NCBI GenBank assembly: GCA_029204225.1
Contig: CM055098.1
Location: forward strand, 47,617,939-47,681,938
From: Diphasiastrum complanatum
Lineage: Eukaryota > Streptophyta > Lycopodiopsida > Lycopodiales > Lycopodiaceae
Reading direction: 5' to 3'
Length of the DNA stretch: 64,000 bases
Part shown: piece after piece, positions 1 through 11,100 of the stretch
Position numbering within the stretch: the first letter of the stretch is position 1
How the letters are laid out: each line of letters opens with the position of its first letter
Notes under the pieces: generated by a model
The model's input: only the letters and a program-made list of their open reading frames with translations
The model's database searches: none
Told to the model about the DNA's origin: nothing
Translations under genes and position numbers: made by a program

Positions 1-79
1 GTCTATATCTCCAGCAGGACATTGAAATGGAATTTCTTTAGCTTTTGTTGAGGACAGAACCTGTTTAAGGGAGGAAGAA

Positions 80-571
80 TGTTACGACCATATTTAGTTA
101 AGGACATGGAATAGTCCTAATATGGTAGACCGGCCCTCTAGTGTTCGAGATTACTGTTCACGCCTAGATTTAATTCCACGTCGCGGCCTGTTGGTGACTA
201 ATGACCTTGAGAGGACCCAGACACTCTAATTGAGACATATGGAGTAGTGCATGTATGTGTGACTGATATAGATAGGAGGAATGCATGAAGAGCTGTGACC
301 TACTTATAGTTGAACTGCATGGGAATTGCATGGGTTAAGGCACAAGATCCTACTCTCTATATATTGAGGTAGTGATTATTCCGTCGATGACTTTGGTCTA
401 GGTTACCAGTTGAGCTCTTCTTCTCTTGCTATCACATGGCATGGCTTGGGGGCTAGATCCAGGAGGATTCTCCAGGAGGGATCTAGGTTTGGTTGGGTGG
501 CTTTGCTCCATAGTCTCTCTTGTTGTGTTTTCCTATCCTCATCTCAGGGGTTTTCCCTAGTGGTCTTTACA
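80..571 (+). repeat. 3' LTR of an LTR retrotransposon; the element body lies off the left edge
   Basis: The block starts TGTTACGACC and ends CTTTACA, giving TG...CA ends. It follows a purine run at about 66-79 that looks like a polypurine tract, so this is the 3' LTR and the internal region lies upstream of the window. A diverged copy of the same LTR lies inverted at 63243-63625. There the matching CTTTACA end is followed by a methionine-type primer binding site, which confirms the right boundary. No second copy at this end of the window was seen, so LTR divergence cannot be measured. Confidence 0.75.
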
Positions 572-689
572 GTATGTCTTTCAAGCAACGGAGAAAAACA
601 CAAAATCCGACCTAATCAAAGTGGAAAATCAATGGGAATTTCTGTGTGTGGAGCTGCTGAGTAGGAAATGAACTGAAGCGGCATTGTGG

Positions 690-1430
690 ATCGTTGAGGA
701 GTGGCATGGATCACAAGAGTTAGCGCCTGCTTTCAAAGGGCTCTGATGCTGCGAGCATCACGAACAGTTCTTAATTTGATCCCAAACGTAGCATCTACGA
801 TCCAATCCACCAAGATGTTGAGCGCCATCAAGCTCGCTGAGTTCGTGGATCTCATCCCTTGGTATCGATTTGGATTCTCTGCGGCGAATGGTGCCATACT
901 AGAAGCCTTTGAGGGAAAGAAAATGGTTCACATTGTGGATTTCAGAACAACAGTGGCCGACCCTTATCGACACCCTCGCCAAGAGGCCAGAAGGCCCACC
1001 ACATCTCCGCTTGACCGTGCACGGCCAGAAGCCTTCTATGCCCCATCCACAGCCTCAACCCAAGGATTTAGATCTGGCATCGCCCAGTCTGGTTTCAAGG
1101 CTAAAAGTAGCATTCAACTACTTATGGATCCCTTTTGATGCCCTGGAGACCTTGCCCAGAGACAACAAACAGCATCTGGAATATGACGGAGATATAGGAG
1201 CCAAGATACGAAGGCCTTCAGAATAGAGCGAATTGAGTCCAAAGAGAAATGGATCCAACGTATGAGCAACGCATCGTTTCAGATGCATTCGCTTCAATGA
1301 GGACGTCATCTCGAATGTGAAGTCCATGCTTGCCGATCATGCTGTTGGCTGGAGTCTGAAAAGGGAAGACGATGCCATCTTGCTAACTTGGAAGAGCCAC
1401 AATGCCATTTTTGCAACTGCATGGTGCCAC
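690..1430 (+). pseudogene. GRAS-domain transcription factor pseudogene, SCARECROW-LIKE 32 type
   Basis: Three reading frames in succession spell a GRAS domain. About 701-945 gives FVDLIPWYRFGFSAANGAIL and then MVHIVDF, the leucine-repeat/VHIID region. About 950-1190 gives QQWPTLIDTLAKRPEGPPHL and LRLTV. About 1230-1430 gives ESKEKWIQRMSNASF, RFNEDV, VGWSLKRED, LLTWKSHN and IFATAW, the SAW-motif C terminus. GRAS proteins of this class are intronless nuclear regulators. Frameshifts lie near 945-953 and near 1285-1300, and much of the central domain is missing between about 1160 and 1215. No clean start is visible. The fragment sits between an LTR and a palindrome island, so capture by a transposon is possible. 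The family call is strong; the subfamily is inferred from the FVDLIPWYRFGF and KEKWIQRMSN stretches. Confidence 0.85.
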
Positions 1431-1488
1431 ACATCTGTCCGTGGCAAGGTTGCATGGTGCCACACATATGTCTGTGGCAAGGTTGCAT
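1418..1488. repeat. 33-bp minisatellite, two copies
   Basis: The unit beginning TGCATGGTGCCACACAT runs 1418-1450 and again 1451-1483 with two or three changes, followed by the start of a third. It begins within the last codons of the GRAS remnant (the IFATAW stretch), so the duplication arose at the gene's end. Confidence 0.85.
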
Positions 1489-1489
1489 T

Positions 1490-1562
1490 GAACCGCGGTT
1501 CGAACCACCGAATCGAACGGGCCCGATTCGAACGGATCGAATTGTTCGAACCGACTGTTGGG
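1490..1562. repeat. Palindrome island rich in TTCGAA/GATTCG words
   Basis: The words GGTTCGAACC, CCGAATCG, GGGCCC, GATTCGAACGG and GTTCGAACC follow each other with little spacing. Similar islands occur at 3045-3100, 3485-3560 and 38000-38120. This one and the one at 3045 bracket hAT copy A, as expected of subterminal transposase-binding repeats. Confidence 0.6.
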
Positions 1563-1594
1563 AAAAAGCCCGAAAATGATTCTGTTTCGGGGGG

Positions 1595-1597
<3 letters not shown>

Positions 1598-1666
<69 letters not shown>
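1598..1666. repeat. (GA)n microsatellite
   Basis: About 34 perfect GA units preceded by a G run. It directly abuts the LINE 3' tail that follows. Confidence 0.95.
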
Positions 1667-1669
<3 letters not shown>

Positions 1670-1830
1670 AGAAGCTTTATTAACGTCTTTTCCATGCCAA
1701 AAGGCGTATAAGACGAACAAGTACATCAGATAAAGTGGAACCAAGACGGAGCAATGCCGTCAAACAACATAATTAAAAACCAAACTAACTAAGAAGAGGA
1801 TAATGTCCAGGATTATATGGTACAAAGACT
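1667..1830 (-). mobile_element. LINE 3' end, truncated, inserted in (GA)n
   Basis: Read on the minus strand this ends with CTTTTGGCATGGAAAAGAC, GTTAATAAAGC and a (TTC)n tail running into (TC)n. The same terminal sequence ends the larger LINE at 24620-27120. Only about 60 bp clearly match that copy; the left limit of the insertion, somewhere before the next GA tract at 2066, is uncertain. No coding part remains. Confidence 0.7.
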
Positions 1831-2064
1831 ATTTACAGATTTGTGTGTGTGTGATTGTGTGTGTGTGTGATATTTTGTGTGTGTGTACAGTGTGACGTGT
1901 GTGTTGAAACTTGAATCTTGATGGGGTTCAATGTGGGGCTTGGGCATTGTGAGAGGGGTGTGGGACCTGGGTAGTTAGAACTTAGCGGTTAGGGTTAGAA
2001 CTTAGAAACTAGATTAGAATTTAGAATTTAGAATTTAGGGTATACTACATAGATATTAGAGACT

Positions 2065-2065
<1 letters not shown>

Positions 2066-2137
<72 letters not shown>
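2066..2137. repeat. (GA)n microsatellite in the 5' leader of hAT copy A
   Basis: About 36 GA units end ten bases before the ATG of the zinc-finger exon of copy A. The same arrangement is seen before hAT copies C and D. Confidence 0.95.
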
Positions 2138-2140
<3 letters not shown>

Positions 2141-2147
2141 AGTGACC

Positions 2148-2910
2148 ATGCCGAGGGATAGGGATACCTTGTGGGATCACGTCACCATCGCTGCGGCCTA
2201 TGGCACATCATGGACTTGCAGATACTGTCACCAGTGTTACACTGGAGGGCCCTCACGCATCAGGGCACATTTGTTACGTTTGAGGGGGTACAAGATTGCC
2301 CCTTGCATGCATGCTCCTGACACGCTACTCACTCCTGTTGCATCGGAGGAGGTTGGCCCTTTGAGGATGGGGCCCAGACAGAGAGGTAAACATTCAACTC
2401 TTACACTTCAAAGTTCAAACATTCAAATTTCACATTGATCAAGTTTTAACTCACATCAAGTTTGAAGTTTCAAGTTCAACGATCATTGATCTGAGATCAT
2501 CTAAATTCTAATTTATAAATTGTATTGTTTGTCCTTTTTCGCAGATTGAGATGCAGTGGTGGCGACACAGCCAGAGGCCACCACATCACGCCCCCCAGTT
2601 GCCATCCACTCACCCCTCGCTGTCCAAAAACGACTGCTGAAAGTACATCAGGGCTTGAGGCAGATGGTTGTTGACGTTGAGTGGGCGCAGTGGGGGCCAT
2701 CACAGGAGCCCAAGAGTAAGAGATTTGAGCGGACCTTTATGTATTCATCATTTTGGGATGAGGCTCGATCCATTGTGGTGGGCCTACGGCCTATCTACAT
2801 TGTCCTGCACCTTACAGATCGAGAGGGCTGCACATTGGGCCTCTTGTACGAGTTCATGGACAGGCTGGGGTCCAGCAGTTTCAGGTCCAATTCCAAGCAG
2901 TTAGTGAGAT
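2148..2910 (+). pseudogene. hAT transposase remnant, copy A (BED zinc finger plus a fragment of the core)
   Basis: The ATG at 2148 opens an exon with a BED-type zinc finger: CRYCHQCYTGG, then RIRAHL and a distal cysteine. A plausible intron follows, 2396-2544, with GTAAAC donor and GCAG acceptor. The second exon later gives SFWDEARSIVVGLRPIYIVL and GCTLGLLYEFMDRLGS, which align with the matching part of copies B, C and D. The DUF659/RNase H-like core and the C-terminal dimerisation domain are missing, so the copy cannot be active. A hAT transposase normally binds subterminal repeats through the BED finger and excises the element by a DDE mechanism. The right end is not defined; TTCGAA-type words at 3045-3100 may mark it. 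Confidence 0.75.
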
Positions 2911-3044
2911 CCCGTTTACATAACATGAACTGCATAAATTTGACCCAACAGGTTTTTGCTTTAGTATACCTAAATGCAAAAGTCATGACCCAACTGACAT
3001 TAAAACCTAATGCATACCGAACCATATGCACTAAACCTTATTGA

Positions 3045-3560
3045 ATAGTGTTTCGCCGGTTCGAATCGTGCAGATTCGTCTGATTCAAACCCGTTTTCTT
3101 ATTTTTGGTTTTTTTTAGATTCCTAAGCATTCTACTCTTATATAGTTTTTGAAAGCAATTTAAGATGCTCTATATACTACTACTAGTAACTATTGTGTTT
3201 ATGACACATGCAGTGATCTATCTACATGTTTGAAAATTGAGAATCAAGATTAATAGTCTAGTTACCTCTGGTAGAATTGAGCAATTTGAGCTACGAACAA
3301 AAACTTATGCAATTGAACAAACATGAATCTTGTATTTTGAAAAATGCCAAAGCCCAACTTCATGAATCGTTAGCGGACCAAAAGTGATAAAAGTTCAAAC
3401 ACAAATCAAAATAGTCAAAATTCATATCATTATAACATATTACACTAGTAATCAACAATGCATCGGCTTCTTTTTTCTATTTTTCTGGGTTCGAACCAAA
3501 ATCCGGCTCCAAATGATTCGTTCGATTTAACCCACGATTCGTCAAAACTGTATTGAACCA
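3045..3560. repeat. TTCGAATCG-type palindrome islands
   Basis: Clusters at 3045-3100 (GGTTCGAATCG, GATTCGTCTGATTC) and 3485-3560 (GGTTCGAACC, GATTCGTTCGA, CACGATTCG) use the same word as the island at 1490-1562. The sequence between them, and on to 4084, is AT-rich with no coding sequence recognised; it would be intron of the helicase gene. Confidence 0.45.
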
Positions 3561-4084
3561 CGCAAACCATACTGGACCATATCAAACCCTACTAAACCAT
3601 AGCAAATGCTTGCTTGGAGTGACGGAGATGGCTGCATAATTCCAAATTATTCTGTACAGAAGCAAAAAGTTTAAGATGGAAAAATTAGAAAGTTAAAAAT
3701 TTATTTGGCGACTCAGCTAGGATGTTAACTATGTTAACAAGAAAGAAAATTTGATAGTTATCTGGAGCTACTAACTTGAAATACTCTCTCAATCATACAC
3801 TCATAATCTTCGCTTATACCCTCTCTTACATAGAACTACTCTGAGTACATAGACAGCGTGGGACCTTTAGAGGACATTTCTTCCTAAAACTTGCCAAGCA
3901 TTTCAACCTTTTGCATTGGCCTCACTGTTCCTAATGAAATAATGATGATGCTGAGATAGAGATAGAATGCTACCTAACAATTTTGTTACATGATTGTTTC
4001 AAAGGAAAAAATGAAGTTTCACCAGAAAAGCTAGGAGAGTAAAGCAAAAGGTCAGTCAAACAACATCAGAATATCCTAAGGTAC

Positions 4085-4724
4085 CTTGTACAGCATTGTT
4101 ATTCTGATCAATCTTCTCAATTGCAGGAATACAAAATGCCGCAGTTTTCCCTGTCCCATTTTTAGCTCTAGCTAATATGTCACTGCCTGTCAAAGCAATT
4201 GGAATACTTTCTTCCTGGATAGGTGATGGCCTCTCAAAACCTTTTTCATATATTCCCATCAGCAACTCTCGCTTCAAAAAGTAATCCTCAAATTCATTTC
4301 CTTTTGTTGCTGTGACATCCTAAAATCAAAGGAAGGCATCAGTTGAACTTAAAGCAAACTCTCAAAGTTTGAGAAAAAAAAAAGGGCTAAAACTCTAAAA
4401 TTGCATAGTAACGAGAACTTCATGCAACCAAAAATTTGTACCATAATCTTCAAACAGGTAACTGAGGTCACAATATTGGTTTCTATTCTCAATTGGTTAA
4501 CCTTTTACAGGAACAGTAATCCACCTAAGTATCAAATCTGAAGTACAGTCACTTACTGCTATGAGTTTTTTTTTTAAGGAAATAAATATAGGACTAGTGC
4601 CTCGTTCATGCTTGCATGTACAGAATGTACATCTCAAAAAAACCACAAGGAGAAGCATTGCACCTCAGTTTTATATCGAGCATCAACAGGAGGTAACTTG
4701 AGTTGAGCCTTCCAATCTTGCATA
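4085..4724 (-). CDS. DEAD-box RNA helicase, DHH1/DDX6/RH8 family: two internal exons
   Basis: Two minus-strand exons have good splice sites: 4664-4724 (acceptor TTACAG, donor GTGCAA) and 4085-4319 (acceptor TTTTAG, donor GTACCT). They are separated by a 344-bp intron and joined in phase. They read [20 protein letters not shown], then [19 protein letters not shown], the Q motif [17 protein letters not shown] and Walker [14 protein letters not shown]. This is the conserved N-terminal RecA-domain entry of plant RH6/RH8/RH12, cytoplasmic P-body helicases in mRNA decapping and translational repression. No stop or frameshift is seen. The following exons (PTRELALQ, DEAD and so on) are not found in 1-4084, so they lie left of the window. 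The upstream exon appears to be at 49869-50069. Confidence 0.9.
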
Positions 4725-4729
4725 CTGTA

Positions 4730-6095
4730 ACCACAAGAAATCTCTCAGGAGTTAGAACCTAGCCACAAGTACTTTACACGAGGAAAAGAATTGCAAACGA
4801 CTGCAACTAGAGAAAAGCAACCAGAAGTTTTATGGTGCAGACTAAATTGTGCATAAGAATACCAATATCAATTCTAGGACAATCCTGACAAAATGAATTA
4901 GTCAACCTTACGGAATGCACCAATGCTAACATCTATCCAATAGAAACATGTCTTAGGCAGGATACTCGTACAACTTCACTTGAAAGAACTTCAGAGTTTG
5001 AAATGCAATGCCTTGTTACCAAGTAGTAAGGACAGATGGCTCTTGGAGCAATGTGAAAAATAAATCACTGGAAAATTGTCCACCTGTTGAAAAAATGCTA
5101 GATGCAAGATAATGGATCCAGATGCTAGCAGAACTTCAAGTTTTCAAAACAAAAATTTACTACCACTACACAACATTCTATCTTAAATTATCCAACAACA
5201 CCAAAATCAATACAACTATCTGGTACATACAAAATTAGCCTTTACAAAAGTGTGGAATAGATTGTTGATACATTTGATTTGTTTTCAACGGTCTTCTTGC
5301 AAACTGTTAGTAGCTTCAATTATTCTTCGACCTCCTGCTTCGTAGCTCCATATTGACTCAATGCTTCGACTTCCAGCTTCCATGCAAGCCACTCAGGTAG
5401 AAGCTTCTCAGTGAAGGTGACGAATCTTGAGAGTGAACATCGTTGTTACAGGCTGCTCATGAATTTCTTCTACATGACAAGCAAACTCCTCAGGCATCAA
5501 GTCTAACAAATGGTACATTCTTCCTTCTTTCTATATATATATCATAGATGCCCTCCACATTCTGGGATTTCGGTCCGGAACGTGATCCCGGAACTCCTCC
5601 CATCCCACGACTTAAGGCCTCCTTTGTGAAAATGGCTATGCCATGCATATCAACTTGAGCCACACCACGCATTCACATATTTTTGAGGTTCCAAATGCAA
5701 CTAAATAAGGCCCTAACAGCCAAAACAACTGAAAAAGCCAATAAACCCAACTCTTCCCTATTTAACACAATCAAAGTTGTCAGCATTTGATTGAGCCATG
5801 ACAGCTTGTAATTGAATAGCCACGTCAAAGGTTTGACGACGCATCAAAGGTTGATGAGCATCAAATGGGCTTCTCCCTTATGGTCTTGTCATTAAGTCTA
5901 CCTCCCAATGAGCTAAATCTTGAACTTGATGTCGAGGTCAGTTGTGTTGTAGCTGAATCTGAGAGTGGTAACTAGCAGGAATGAGAGTGCTCTGGAGGTT
6001 CAAGCCAATTGGCATCATAGGCCTCATTGGACCCAATAGCAGCTCTAAATGAATTGACAGAAAAGATATTAAAAGTAACACGACAAGCCACTCTG
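4730..6095. other. No gene recognised
   Basis: Moderately AT-rich single-copy-looking sequence with scattered short ORFs and no domain I recognise. It would be intron of the helicase gene. Confidence 0.5.
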
Positions 6096-6099
6096 ACTT

Positions 6100-6298
6100 T
6101 TAACCTTGACAAAATCCAACAGGCATTGTTGCACCCAAACTGGACCACATTATACCCGAAAAATTTGGCAACCTACATAAATGAACCACCCTTAATTAAT
6201 GCTTTAATTTGATATCCATATTGCCCACAAAAAAAAACGTTTCTGAGATCCCCCATTTCAGAAACGCATTTTTAAACGCGTTTTCAGAAACGCAGTGC

Positions 6299-6300
<2 letters not shown>
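6100..6300. repeat. Shared module ending GATATCCATATTGCCCAC, with TTTCAGAAACG words
   Basis: About 130 bp (6100-6235) resemble 53265-53400, including CTTGACA, AACTGGACCA, ACCCGAAA and GATAYCCATATTGCCCA. The module is then followed by CGTTTCTGA/TTTCAGAAACG inverted words and ends GCAGTGCAACTATA at a TA tract. The same GGGCAATATGGGTATC core also occurs inside the GGTACC elements near 43170 and 43560. Confidence 0.6.

Positions 6301-6301
<1 letters not shown>

Positions 6302-6351
<50 letters not shown>
6302..6351. repeat. (TA)n microsatellite at the left end of hAT element B
   Basis: About 25 TA units directly precede the TATCATAG terminus. Confidence 0.95.
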
Positions 6352-6354
<3 letters not shown>

Positions 6355-6603
6355 TAGTACCCTCTGGTACCGCTGGTATGGTACCGCCGGTACCATATCA
6401 GTGGTACCGCCGGTACGGTACCGCCCTGGGATCCGCGGTACCAGGGCGGTACCATTTTTAATATTTTTTTTTATTTTTTAATATATTTTTAGTAATTTTT
6501 TTTTGCATATTAACTACCAAAAAAGGACAAAAAAAAGTAAAAAGAGGGGGTTCTGGGTGTAAAAAAAGAGGGTACAGTACATGATGCAGGGGACTGTTGC
6601 AAT

Positions 6604-6790
6604 GGCACATGGGCACTGCGAGTGAGCAGACCGAGGGGCCAATGGGAGACCAACACAGGGGGGTAGCATCACATGGGGGCAAGTACAGAGGCACATGGGC
6701 ATTGTGGGTGAGCAGACCATGGGCCCAATGGGAGACCAACACAGGGGGGAGCATCACATGGGGGCAGGTACGGAGGCACATGGAGGGATG
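6604..6790. repeat. Tandem duplication, about 100-bp unit
   Basis: GGCACATGGGCA, GTGAGCAGACC, CAATGGGAGACCAACACAGG and AGCATCACATGGGGGCA recur in the same order in two consecutive units, followed by a third start at about 6775. It lies in the left subterminal part of element B, between the palindrome array and the small ORF. Confidence 0.85.
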
Positions 6791-6819
6791 ATGGGGATCC
6801 ACATGGCCGATCAGGCTGT

Positions 6820-6830
6820 GGGGATAAATA
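6820..6830 (+). promoter_or_regulatory. Possible TATA box for the small ORF of element B
   Basis: GATAAATAGG lies about 180 bp upstream of the ATG at 7004 in an otherwise G-rich leader. Position and sequence only. Confidence 0.3.
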
Positions 6831-7003
6831 GGCACTCACAATGCCATTGTGGTCGGCATTTTCAGAGGCTGTGAGAGGGCTAGTGATAGACAGTGAGAGA
6901 GCAAGCGAGAGCCGGTGACAGGCTGTGAGAGGCTGTTTGAGAGCCAGGGTGCTGTGAGAGGGTGTTCAAGGATCAGGGTGCTGTGAGGAGAAGGTCGATC
7001 GAG

Positions 7004-7369
7004 ATGGCTGAGCGAATACCACCGAAGCCCGAGGGCGAAGCCAAGAGAAAGCTTGAGGAAGATATCCGAAGGCACAACGAGAGGCATCGGAAGCAAGAGG
7101 CAGATATCCGAGAGATGCTGCGACAGACTCGACAGAGAAATCCGGAACCGGAGCCACCCGCCCCCGCTGTGGATCCTGTCCCCGCTGTCGAGCTGGATCT
7201 GGATGAGCAGATCGGAATGAATTTCACACGACGGCAGCTCATCATGGTCAGGGAAAGGGCGGCCAGACGTCGGGCTAACCAGGAGGCAGCTCGGGCTAAC
7301 CGGGAGGCAGAGCAAGAGCGACAAAACAATGCACCAGACGAGGGCGAGGAGTCGGTGGAGGATCAGTGA
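7004..7369 (+). CDS. Small charged protein encoded beside the hAT transposase
   Basis: The ATG at 7004 opens 121 codons. The reading frame extends upstream to 6962 without an ATG, so 7004 is the likely start. The N-terminal half is rich in K, R and E (KRKLEEDIRRHNERHRKQEA) and should be helical or coiled coil. A proline-rich stretch follows (about residues 48-62), then IGMNFTRRQLIMVRERAARR and an acidic tail. I do not recognise the family. The segments RHNER..KQEA and IG(M/I)NFT..QL.MV.ER...RRANQ recur in a second diverged copy at 13575-13800, which argues for past selection on the protein. It converges with the transposase and lies inside the same termini. A DNA-binding or transposase-partner role is only a guess. 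Confidence 0.6.
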   Translation: MAERIPPKPEGEAKRKLEEDIRRHNERHRKQEADIREMLRQTRQRNPEPEPPAPAVDPVPAVELDLDEQIGMNFTRRQLIMVRERAARRRANQEAARANREAEQERQNNAPDEGEESVEDQ

Positions 7370-8135
7370 GGGATGTTTAGAATAGATGAGGTCCACCCGT
7401 ATGTGGCGGACTGTTGCTATGTAGTTTTCAGCAGTTTATGGTGTAGCAAATAACTAGATGGCTGCTTAAAAAAATGACAGTATATGTGATGTTATCCTGA
7501 TACAACGGTTGAATATATACATAGTTGTTTTTTGTGCAACGCGAGCCTGGTCATGTAAGATGCAATGTTTGTAATTTTTTTAAATGCAGATGTATTACAT
7601 GTGTTTATTCAATGTCGTTTGGGGTGTAGGGGTGATTGCTGTGCTCATGATGTAGGTGCATATATGTGAAGCTAGCATTCACTTCAAACGAAATTAAATG
7701 AAAATAGGATTCACACACGCACATAGAATTCTTCAACATAAAATAAAGCATCACATGTACAGAGCGACATACGCACAATGTGCAGCAAATAATGTAGGCC
7801 AAACACTGTATATAATGTGAAAAATCATCTGAGTACAATGGTAGACCGACTGCTAGAGACAAACTACTGAAACTAAAACAATAGAGCCACAATCAATGCT
7901 CTGGCTCTGACTCAGACGAATGCTCTGGAGACAACTCAGGGCCCCGAGCTGACTCTCGCAGCCGATATCTCTGCCTGTCTGGAACTGGCATGGGCTGTGT
8001 ATCCGAGGGGGAAGACTCGTCATCCTCATCCTCCCAATCAGCCTCCGCATCAGCCCCCAAGCAGGCCAAACCAACAACACCTGCTCCAACTGGCTGTGAT
8101 ACTGCACCTCTACCTGTACCTGGAGCCCTGCGTGG

Positions 8136-11100
8136 TCATCCTCTCCTCCCTGGCAGTTTCTGTGCCTTGCCTTTCTTGTTCGGTGCACCCTTGGGCCTGC
8201 CTGGTCTCTTGCGGACAAGAGGAGCTGTCAATGCCTCGTCACCCCCATGCAAATCACCTGGCTGGCTAGGCTGGGCCCAAGCTGAGGCCGGCTGGGATAG
8301 GGAAGCAAAAGAGGGAACTCCCTGTGCAACTGAGCGAGGAGGATGAGCTCGTGGAGTGTGTGCCCGTGGGGCTGCTGCAGGTGGAGGAACTGGCTGTGCA
8401 GGAGGCGAGTACAGTGGCGATATGTACTGAAAGGGGCGCTGTGGTGGCCGGTACTGGTACATCCTGGGTGCTGCCAAAGGAGGAGGATGTGACGTGGGTG
8501 CTGCCACTGGAGGAGCCACTGTGGATGTGGGCGCTGCAAGAGAAAACCTGGGCACAGATGGTGGCCTGCCATGGAGACCTGGTGCTGCAGAAGTGGACGG
8601 CGATGGAGGGGATGCAGGCCTAAATGGCATCGGTGGCACTGGAGGAGCTGTGCGACGCACATACACCCTCTGAGGAGCTGGAGGAACTGTAGGCACCTCA
8701 TGCGGCTGCTTTGGCTGGGACTCTGTGTGTGGCATGCTGGCAAGAGATGATGGGGGCGCCCTGACACTCGGCATCTGCTGGGCCTCTGAATCCAATGTGG
8801 CAACCAAGTCGGCCAGCTGGGCATCCGAATACAAATGCTCTGGGCTCTGGGACTCATCCTGTGCACCAGCCTCTAAATCATCCTGTGCACCGACCTCTGA
8901 ATCATCCTGTGCACCAACCCCTGAATCAACCCAAGCCTCATCCCGTGCCTCATCATGTGCACCCTGTAGACCCTGCATGGCCTCCCAATCTGTGCAATGA
9001 AAGTCATCAGGTGCCTCCTCTGGTGTGCTGTCGTAGTAACGGCCATGACTCTGTGCTGCACGCATCCAAACATCTGCGGGACCAGCATCTAAACCACTCT
9101 GCCCTCTATCAAGAGCCTCCTCCATCATGTCGACATAGGTAGGTATGCCACTGCCCCCCCCTGTGTGCCCTGCCTGTCTGCCGGTATAACCTGTGCCATG
9201 TGTCCCACCTCTGCCACGTGATGCACCTGTGACCCCTGCCCGTGGCGTGTGCCCTGCACCTGTATAATCTGCCTCATCCCTCTCTGGTCTGGCAAACACA
9301 ACCCGAATGGGCTCATCCTCATCATGCTCATCCTCTGACACTGGCTCATCTGCCTCATACAATGGGGGCTCTCTGTGCTCAAGCCCAAGCTCTCTCTCTC
9401 TCATCTCGGCAAGCTCCCTCTCTCTCTCTGCCATCAACTGTGTGCCCAGGTCATCTGCAGGCATGGGATGGGTGCTGTCTGTAGGCAAGTCAACCTGGCG
9501 CTCCAAATCAGATATCTTCGTCTGCAAGGTTTAAAATTTGCATGTCAGAGAGACAACTTTTTCAAGAAATGAAACCAACATACCAGGAGTCAACTAACAT
9601 GCTATGAAAGATTAGCTTATCACCTGCAATGCGCTCGTAATGGTCGGAAGCCTCCTAGCGAGACGTGCGTTGGTGCTACAGAACACCAACCGCTCCAACT
9701 GACTCACTGACAACCGGTTTCTTCTCCTCGTGTGAATCAGTGCCCATGTGCTCCAATTACGCTCACACACAGAGGCAGCACAGTCCTGTGGTGCGTGCAT
9801 TGAAATACTTCAGCACATTGTGGCAAAGGTGAAACTTCAACGAAACACAAAAAATGGAGGATAAAATGAGATGCATACCTGAGAAAGGACACGCAGTGCA
9901 AGACGCTGTATAGATGGGTATGTGCTACCGAACATGGTCCACCAGGTAATGGGTAGCTGCCTCCTCTCTGGATCCTGGGCAGCCGGGTGGCCGAATGTGC
10001 CCATGCCGAAACGAAATGCAGCGAGCTCCTCCATGAGCCTGATAGGATCCAAACCTATGTGTGGACCCACCCTGTGAATGTACTGAAGCCAATCGGCCTC
10101 GAGCTCCCTGTCTGCGATCTGTGTCGGAGAGAGGAAGAGGGGATGCAGCATGTGTGCAACGCTGTGGATACTCCTGTGGAAGTAGTTCCATCGCGTCTCC
10201 CATATGAACTTCAGCTCTGTCATCCTGCAGGTGAGGGGCATGTGGTTTAGGGCATTACGAAAAAGCTTAACATTGACAGAAAAACAAACTAGCAAGTACT
10301 GAAAAGATAAAGGTCAATTGCAACACTGTACCGCTTACCTCTCTGGCTGCAAGATGGGCAGCTGCAGGAACTGTCCAATCCGGTCCATGAGCTCATACAC
10401 CAGTCCAAGTGTCGACCCCTCGCTGTCAGCCATGCGGAGCACAATGTAGAGTGGTCGAAGCAGTCCTGACAATGTCTGTGCACTCTAGACAAGGACTCGA
10501 CCCTATCCCTCAGCATGTGTGTGCGGACAACCTCTGAACTAGGGACTCTCCAGCTAGGGCTGACAGACTGTGCAAGGCGGAAGGCCCTTCTGAAGGGCTC
10601 AGAGTCGGTGATGGCAAAGGGCAGGTTCAGCTCGTAAACCAGACTGGCCACGGCCTGTGTGGCCTCTCTGTCCATGTGCGGCTGATGCGCGCCGCGAATG
10701 GTCTGCTGCACGAGGGCTCTCCCTGGTGGACGACGGGTGGTGGACCTCCAGCACGGTGCACCAACCGTGACGGGAATGGACGATGACGCGACAGGCTGGG
10801 CGCTGGTGGATGCATCGGCTGTAGACGTGGAATGGGGAGAGTGGGATGCACTGGCAGGGATGGGTGCAGCAGCATAGGTGGGGTGCACTGGTGGAGGGGC
10901 AACATCTGGCATGGGGTACGAAAACTGCTGGCTGAGGAGGTCATCCGGATGGGAAGGGAAGGAAGAAGGGTTCTCTTCCACATCCTCGAAGGCCCGCCCA
11001 GTACCATCCTGGGCCTGCTCGGGTGGCGGAGAGTCCATGAGAAAGTCGTAGACTGGTGGAGTGCGAGCAACAGTGGGTGGTGGTGGAACCGCAGTGGCAA

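Noticed and set aside
1306-1744. Long ORFs made of SLSLSL or REREREI-type repeats here and at 21250, 24200, 27150 and 57400
   Set aside because: They are translations of (CT)n/(GA)n microsatellites in open frames and have no coding support.
4085-4724. Helicase exons as a processed retrocopy or captured fragment
   Set aside because: Introns with proper splice sites are present, there is no stop or frameshift, and a phase-matched upstream exon is found at 49869. A resident gene is the simpler reading, though capture of a genomic piece is not excluded.
6209-6481. ORF with alternating I/Y residues across the TA tract
   Set aside because: It is translation of (TA)n and of the GGTACC array; no homology or composition of a protein.
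6604-6790. Regular repeats read as a CRISPR-like array
   Set aside because: The units are about 100 bp, contiguous and without unique spacers; the sequence is eukaryotic.
8136-9527. Plus-strand ORFs opposite the hAT copy B tail as separate genes
   Set aside because: They mirror the P/S-rich minus-strand exon, which has splice sites and homologous context; the plus-strand frames have neither.
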